From Nonomuraea sp. PA05 (lineage in GTDB: Bacteria > Actinomycetota > Actinomycetes > Streptosporangiales > Streptosporangiaceae): 64,000 nucleotides of DNA. The position numbers were made by a program, and so were the translations under genes. The stretch is from positions 62,001 to 126,000 of the forward strand of contig NZ_VSEY01000028.1 of the NCBI RefSeq assembly GCF_008086045.1. Direction: 5' to 3'. Below, piece by piece: positions 59,754 to 64,000 of the stretch; position 1 is the first letter of the stretch; every line of letters starts with the position of its first letter. Under the pieces are notes generated by a model. The model had not been told where the DNA came from. It did not search any database and saw nothing but the letters and a program-made list of their open reading frames with translations.

Positions 59754-60724
59754 AAGCGCTCGATGGCCGCGCGCAGGGCCCCCGCGTCGCCCGGCTCGAC
59801 CAGCAGCCCGTCCACGCCGTCGGTGACGTGGTCGGCCAGCGCGCCGACGCGGGTGGCGATCACCGGCACGCCGTGCTCGTGCGCCAGCCACACGTTCTGG
59901 CTGGCCGTGGCGTTGCGGTAGGGCAGCACCAGCGCGTCGGCCGCGGCGAACAGCCTCGGCACGTCCTCGGCGGCGACGTAGCCGGGGCGCAGCTCCACCC
60001 GGTCGCCGATGCCCAGCTCGCCGATCAGCGCCTTCGTCTCGTCCAGCCCGCCCCAGAACTCGCCCGCGACGGTCAGCCCGATGCCCTCGGGCAGCGCGCG
60101 CAGCAGCAGGTCGAGCCCCTTGTACGGGCGCACGATGCCGAAGAACAGCAGCCTGCGGTGCACCGCCTCGGCAGCCCTGTCACCGGAGGTCGAGGGCAGG
60201 TGCGGCGGCAGCCCCGCCACGCTGACCGGCTTGGCCGTCAGCTCCCTGGCCAGCGCGGCCTGCGGCTCTGAGTGGGCCAGCACCCCGTCCACCCGCCTGA
60301 GCAAGGCCTTCATCAGCGGCGCGTCGTACGGCTTGCGCTCGTGCGGCAGCACGTTGTGGCACAGCGCGACCGTCCTGGCCTTCCGCCCGATTCCGGCGAG
60401 GATGCCCAGGTAGGCGGGCACCTGCACCGGGCTCAGCACCGCCAGCACGACCAGGTCGGCCGACCGCAGCCGCCGCCCGGCCGCCACCCATCCGTCCGGC
60501 CGCCGCCAGTCAAGCCGCCGCACGGTCTTCCGGTAAGGCGTGCCCTCGGGCGCGGAGATCGTCTGCTGCCCCGGGTAGAGGAAGGACGGATACTGCGCCC
60601 GCCACGACTCGATCACCACGTCGTGCCCGAGCGCCGACAGGCGGTGCGCCAGCTCGGTGGTGTGCTGCGCCCCGCCCCCCTTGTACGGATAGGTCGGGCC
60701 GACGATCGCGATCCGCAAGGTCAC
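59654..60724 (-). CDS. Family 4 glycosyltransferase overlapping the flippase gene
   Basis: A 356-residue GT-B enzyme: N-terminal IAIVGPTYPYKGGGAQHTTELAHRL, acceptor-side VALCHNVLPHER and donor-side RLLFFGIVRPYKGLDLLLRAL then PYRNATASQNVWLAHEHGVP. A GTG start overlaps the GT2 stop by four bases (GTGA). Its last 100 bases overlap, tail to tail, the 3' end of the flippase-like gene on the other strand. Donor sugar unknown. Confidence 0.92.
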   Translation of the reverse strand: MTLRIAIVGPTYPYKGGGAQHTTELAHRLSALGHDVVIESWRAQYPSFLYPGQQTISAPEGTPYRKTVRRLDWRRPDGWVAAGRRLRSADLVVLAVLSPVQVPAYLGILAGIGRKARTVALCHNVLPHERKPYDAPLMKALLRRVDGVLAHSEPQAALARELTAKPVSVAGLPPHLPSTSGDRAAEAVHRRLLFFGIVRPYKGLDLLLRALPEGIGLTVAGEFWGGLDETKALIGELGIGDRVELRPGYVAAEDVPRLFAAADALVLPYRNATASQNVWLAHEHGVPVIATRVGALADHVTDGVDGLLVEPGDAGALRAAIERFYASGEPERLRSGVKAVDPEPFWSAYATALLGS

Positions 60725-61650
60725 TCTCCCCGGGAGCGCACGATCAGGTCGGCGAGCAACGCGACGGACCCGATCAGCAGCCCCGACAGGAAGATCATGA
60801 CGGTGTTGGCGGGGAAGTAGAACGGGTGCTGGATCATGTCCCAGACACCCTTCACGAACCCGATGGCGACCAGCCACAACGCGGGCGGCATGAGCACCTT
60901 GAGCGGGTTGAAGTACATGATCATCCGCAGCACCTGGAGGATGTAGCGGTAGGCGTCGGAGACGAAGCTGAACTTCGACTTGCCGGCCCGCTTGGCGTAC
61001 TCGGTCGGCAGGTAGTAGACGTCGTGCTGGTTCGACAGGAACGACAGCGTGATCGTCGTGACGCAGGAGAACCCCGGGGGCAGCAGCCGTAGGTACGGCT
61101 TGGCCACCGCCTTGCGGAAGGCCCGCAGGCCGGAGTTGAGGTCGGGGATCTTCTGCCCGGCCAGCATCTCGGCCACCTTGCGGATCACGAACTTGGCCGG
61201 CACGCGCAGCAGCTTGTGCGAGCCCTCCTCGCTGGTGCGCGCCCCGACCACCATGTCGATGGCCGCGTCCTTGTCCAGGATCTGCACCAGCTCAGGGATG
61301 CGCTCGTTGGCGTAGGACATGTCGGCGTCGGTCCAGACGACGATCTCGCCCCTGGCCTCCTGCGAGCCGATGCGCCGCACGGTGCCCGCGCCGCCGTTGC
61401 GGTGGAAGGCGCGGATGCGCAGGTGCGGGTAGTGGGGCGCGGCCTCCCTCAGCTTGGCCAGGGTCGCGTCGGTCGAGCAGTCGTCCACGGCGACCAGCTC
61501 GTAGGTGTAGCCGCTCGAGTCCATCGCCTTGGTGATGCGCTCCACCTCGTCGATGACGTGATCCTGCTCGTTGTAGCAGGGCAGGACGATCGTGACGTAC
61601 GGCGCTTCATCCACGGCAGTTCCACTCTTGGGGGTCTCAAGCGTGCTCAC
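60721..61650 (-). CDS. GT2 glycosyltransferase with C-terminal membrane helices (DPM-like)
   Basis: A 309-residue GT2 enzyme with IVLPCYNEQDHVIDEVERI, DDCSTDATLAKL, the metal motif VVWTDADMSYAN and IPDLNSGLRAFRKAV. Two C-terminal helices (VLMPPALWLVAIGFV, VMIFLSGLLIGSVALLAD) resemble polyprenyl-phosphate sugar transferases. If so it would load mannose or glucose onto a lipid carrier for GT-C enzymes such as the neighbour. It is coupled to the GT4 gene downstream by a GTGA overlap. Confidence 0.9.
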   Translation of the reverse strand: MSTLETPKSGTAVDEAPYVTIVLPCYNEQDHVIDEVERITKAMDSSGYTYELVAVDDCSTDATLAKLREAAPHYPHLRIRAFHRNGGAGTVRRIGSQEARGEIVVWTDADMSYANERIPELVQILDKDAAIDMVVGARTSEEGSHKLLRVPAKFVIRKVAEMLAGQKIPDLNSGLRAFRKAVAKPYLRLLPPGFSCVTTITLSFLSNQHDVYYLPTEYAKRAGKSKFSFVSDAYRYILQVLRMIMYFNPLKVLMPPALWLVAIGFVKGVWDMIQHPFYFPANTVMIFLSGLLIGSVALLADLIVRSRGE

Positions 61651-61755
61651 GGGGGTCGAGGGTACTCTGCCCAGCCGGGAGGCGAGTCCACATCGGGCCA
61701 GCGGGAGCTCCCGATTCCCCGGATCTTTCTACCAGTCTGGCTCATCGCGGGCCGG

Positions 61756-63819
61756 TCAGGCGACCGCCATCCACACGTTCATCGTCAGGGACCACGTGCC
61801 GTTCGGAGCCTCGGTGAGCGAGCGCTCGTCCTGGCGGGTGACCAGCTTCATGACCTGCGACGCCGCCCCGTACGGCGAGACGTGCCAGTCCTCGGCCCCC
61901 AGCACGACCGGCACCCGGCCCGCCGCGCGCACCCGCTCGACCAGCCGCCGCACCTCATCCTGCGGCGCGAGGTCGCCCTCGGTACGGGCCACCTGCGCGG
62001 CCGGTCTGCCGCACATGCCCCGCACGACCTGCACGAACCGGTCGCCCGTGACCCGCTCCACGGTCAGCACCGTGGCGTTGGCCGGGATCCTCGCGCACAT
62101 CGCCTCGACCGCCGCCGCCTCCCCCCGCTCGACCGGTGTGAACGCGGTCCCGATAGAGGTCACGGCCGGGGGCGCGAGCACGAGCAGCACGGCCAGCGCC
62201 ATGCCCCACCTCAGCACCTTCGGCCCGTGCCGGTCCGTGAGGCGGCGCAGCCGGGCCAGGCCGTACGTGGCGAGCAGGATCATGCCGGGGATCACGATGG
62301 GGACCAGGCGGCGGGCGGCCCACGGATGGTCCGGGGTGATCTCGGGGCGCAGCAGCGTGGTGACGGTCGTCCAGCCCACGACCGCCAGCGGCAGCAGCCA
62401 CTCGAACGACGAGCCGTCACGCAGCAGCCTGCGCACGAGCAGGGCGGCGGCGATCGTGGCCAGCAGGACGGCGGGGGCGCCGACGTACCAGGTCACCCAG
62501 TGCAGGGAGTTCTCGAAGTAGAGCCGCGTGCCGTCCACGGGCATGACGTTGGCGCGCTGGATCTGCTCGATCATCTCGAACGTGCGGCGGTCGTCGGGGT
62601 TGGCGGGGACCCGGGTGACGGTCTGCACCCACGGGCGGGCGTACAGGGCCGCCATCAGCAGCACGACCAGCACCGCGCCCGTCCTCGGCGCCCACTTCGG
62701 CAGCCGGATCCGGGCGAGGGCGGGGGCGACGGCCGTGCCGGCGGCGGTGAGCACGAGGACCCCGGCGCAGACGAACAGCAACGGCCGCACCGAAGCGGAC
62801 AAATAAGAAAGGTAAGGACGAGCCAGCAGATACGCCGCCAGCATCCCCACCCCGGCCCCGGCCACCAGCCCAGCCAGCAACGGCAGCCCCCCCCCCCCCG
62901 CCGGCCTTCGCAACCGCCGCATGCCGATCAGCAGCCCCGCGAACGCCAGCACCGGCAGCACGTCACGCAGCCCGTCCACCCTGACCAGCACCGCCAGCCC
63001 GAACACCAGCCCGGCCAGCAGCGCCCTGCCCCGCTCCCGCCGGGCCAGCGCGTCGTGCGCCAGGGCCAGGCCGCCGAACAGCAGGATCAGCGACGGGATC
63101 TCGCTGAACGTGGTGCGCGAGGTGTACAGGATCGGCATGCTCACCGCGAACGCCACCGCTCCCGGCACCGCCCACCTGGCCCCCGCCAGCCGCGCCACCA
63201 CCCCGGCCACCGTGAGCACCGCCAGCGCCCCCAGCACGGCCGGCACCACGTAGGGCGCGCCCAGCCAGTGGCCGATCGCGAACAACATCGGCGGGCCCGG
63301 CATGAACTGCGGCACCACCGCGCCGTCCGCCGGGAAGAAGCCGACGCTCTTGAACACCAGCGAGGGATCCGGCCCGCCGAACGCCTCCGCCTGGACGGGG
63401 ATGGGCAGGCCGCCGTGGGTGGCGATCCAGGCGGCGTACTGGGTGTAGGTGGCGGGGTCGCGTCTCACGGCGACCTGCTCGCTGTGCATGATCGCGTTGA
63501 AGGCGCCTGACGCGACCGCCACGCCCGCGACGCCTGCCACCTGCCAGGTGCTCTTCCGTACGCGCCTCACGGCGCCGATGACCCCCGGCGATCCCTTCAC
63601 GGCCGCCCGTGAGGCGTCGCCCGCCGGCCCGCCGCCCAGCCCTCGCGCGCCCGCCCAGCACAGCAGCGCGGCCAACGGGACGCCCAGCAGCGTGGCGGGC
63701 AGGGGGGCGAACCGGCCGAGCAGGAGCAGCGGCAGCCCGGCCAGCAGCCAGCCCGTCACTGCCAGCGCGGGCAGCACGGAGAGCGTGGTGAGCACCCGGC
63801 CGGGTCGATCGAGTTCCAT
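61756..63819 (-). CDS. Large GT-C-like multi-pass membrane protein
   Basis: A 687-residue protein with about 12 to 13 helices and extracytoplasmic loops (HSEQVAVRRDPATYTQYAAW after helix 3; a soluble C-terminal domain from about 560). The early RRDPATY loop and topology resemble GT-C transferases that use lipid-linked sugars, but no confirmed catalytic motif is visible. The gene contains a run of 13 G residues coding the GGGG in RRPAGGGGLP. It is upstream of the DPM-like GT2 gene. Function is inferred. Confidence 0.85.
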   Translation of the reverse strand: MELDRPGRVLTTLSVLPALAVTGWLLAGLPLLLLGRFAPLPATLLGVPLAALLCWAGARGLGGGPAGDASRAAVKGSPGVIGAVRRVRKSTWQVAGVAGVAVASGAFNAIMHSEQVAVRRDPATYTQYAAWIATHGGLPIPVQAEAFGGPDPSLVFKSVGFFPADGAVVPQFMPGPPMLFAIGHWLGAPYVVPAVLGALAVLTVAGVVARLAGARWAVPGAVAFAVSMPILYTSRTTFSEIPSLILLFGGLALAHDALARRERGRALLAGLVFGLAVLVRVDGLRDVLPVLAFAGLLIGMRRLRRPAGGGGLPLLAGLVAGAGVGMLAAYLLARPYLSYLSASVRPLLFVCAGVLVLTAAGTAVAPALARIRLPKWAPRTGAVLVVLLMAALYARPWVQTVTRVPANPDDRRTFEMIEQIQRANVMPVDGTRLYFENSLHWVTWYVGAPAVLLATIAAALLVRRLLRDGSSFEWLLPLAVVGWTTVTTLLRPEITPDHPWAARRLVPIVIPGMILLATYGLARLRRLTDRHGPKVLRWGMALAVLLVLAPPAVTSIGTAFTPVERGEAAAVEAMCARIPANATVLTVERVTGDRFVQVVRGMCGRPAAQVARTEGDLAPQDEVRRLVERVRAAGRVPVVLGAEDWHVSPYGAASQVMKLVTRQDERSLTEAPNGTWSLTMNVWMAVA
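62887..62899 (-). repeat. Homopolymer of 13 G (minus strand) inside a coding region
   Basis: Thirteen consecutive C on the plus strand fall within the GGGG segment of the GT-C-like protein, between two hydrophobic helices. Runs of this length slip readily and would shift the reading frame, so the gene could switch on and off, or a sequencing/assembly error may have changed the run length. Confidence 0.7.
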
Positions 63820-63908
63820 CGTCGAGCGAGCGTATCCAACCCGGAGCCCACCCCTCGCCCGCGCGCCACCCCTGCGGACGCGAGACGGGCCTGGGCGCGA
63901 GGCGGGCC

Positions 63909-63956
63909 GGGCGCGGGGCGGCCCGGGCGCGGGGTGGGGCGGGCGCGGGGCGGGGT
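63909..63956 (+). repeat. Three 16-base units at the right end of the window
   Basis: GGGCGCGGGG followed by CGGCCC, TGGGGC or CGGGGT recurs at 63909, 63925 and 63941, upstream of a possible GTG start at 63993 that runs off the window. The gap before it holds no gene. Confidence 0.65.
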
Positions 63957-64000
63957 GCGCGGCTCGGGCGCGATCGCCGGTAGCGTACGGACGTGCCGGA

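Overview
This is a gene-dense, very GC-rich actinobacterial chromosome segment. It carries whiB, mtrA-mtrB-lpqB, the three coenzyme F420 genes fbiA, fbiB and fbiC, a SpoIIM/RDD/MoxR/DUF58 cluster, and GTG starts in many genes. Gene order matches the secA1-to-manB block of mycobacteria and the secA-to-whiB block of Streptomyces. The accessory genes and palindromic intergenic DNA suggest a sporulating filamentous actinomycete, possibly Streptosporangiales (Nonomuraea-like). The genus is inference. I saw no rRNA, tRNA, insertion sequence, prophage or CRISPR array.

Layout. 1-10.7 kb: the N-terminal part of secA, a small membrane protein, an AlkZ/YcaQ-like glycosylase-fold protein, an orphan NarL-type regulator, hpf, comF, then lpqB, mtrB and mtrA. 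11-18.7 kb: a plus-strand operon of GPDP-membrane, DUF4129, DUF4350, MoxR ATPase and DUF58 genes, followed by divergent SpoIIM and RDD genes. 18.7-24.9 kb: accessory genes, namely two secreted LVIVD-repeat proteins, a DUF305 lipoprotein, a helix-hairpin-helix protein, an epoxide hydrolase and a divergent WYL regulator. 24.9-31.9 kb: two different S-adenosylhomocysteine hydrolase-family genes in tandem, a MerR regulator, a CDF cation transporter, and an overlapping SIS isomerase/Trm112-like/phosphomannomutase operon. 32-38 kb: DUF3499, a degenerate metallopeptidase, and accessory genes including a methyltransferase/TetR pair and an XRE regulator divergent from a tryptophan-rich small protein. 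38.1-43.1 kb: DUF5719, a very large GT2 membrane protein and whiB. 43.4-53.7 kb: a disordered Gln/Pro/Gly/Tyr-rich membrane protein, fbiA-fbiB, a chitin-active LPMO, TspO, a VWA lipoprotein-like protein and fbiC. 53.7-63.8 kb: a DNA glycosylase and a glycan block (mannose-1-phosphate guanylyltransferase, three glycosyltransferases, a methyltransferase, two flippase-like paralogues and a GT-C-like membrane protein).

How the genes work together. manB, the SIS isomerase and the guanylyltransferase plausibly supply GDP-mannose for the glycosyltransferases. FbiA, FbiB and FbiC cover most of F420 synthesis. MtrAB-LpqB, the MoxR/DUF58 cluster and WhiB point to envelope and developmental control.

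The most unusual signals are these. A canonical SAH hydrolase (HMTIQ motif) sits beside an archaeal/Thermotoga-type one (HVTAE motif). Two overlapping palindromes form a likely TetR operator, and a three-half-site operator lies between the epoxide hydrolase and WYL genes. A stacked array of perfect hairpins follows the DUF5719 operon. Several minisatellite arrays with 13-, 14-, 16-, 19- and 36-bp periods occupy gaps between genes, and 30-bp arrays occur in frame inside the GT2 gene. A 13-G homopolymer lies inside a membrane-protein gene. Two genes overlap tail-to-tail by 100 bp.
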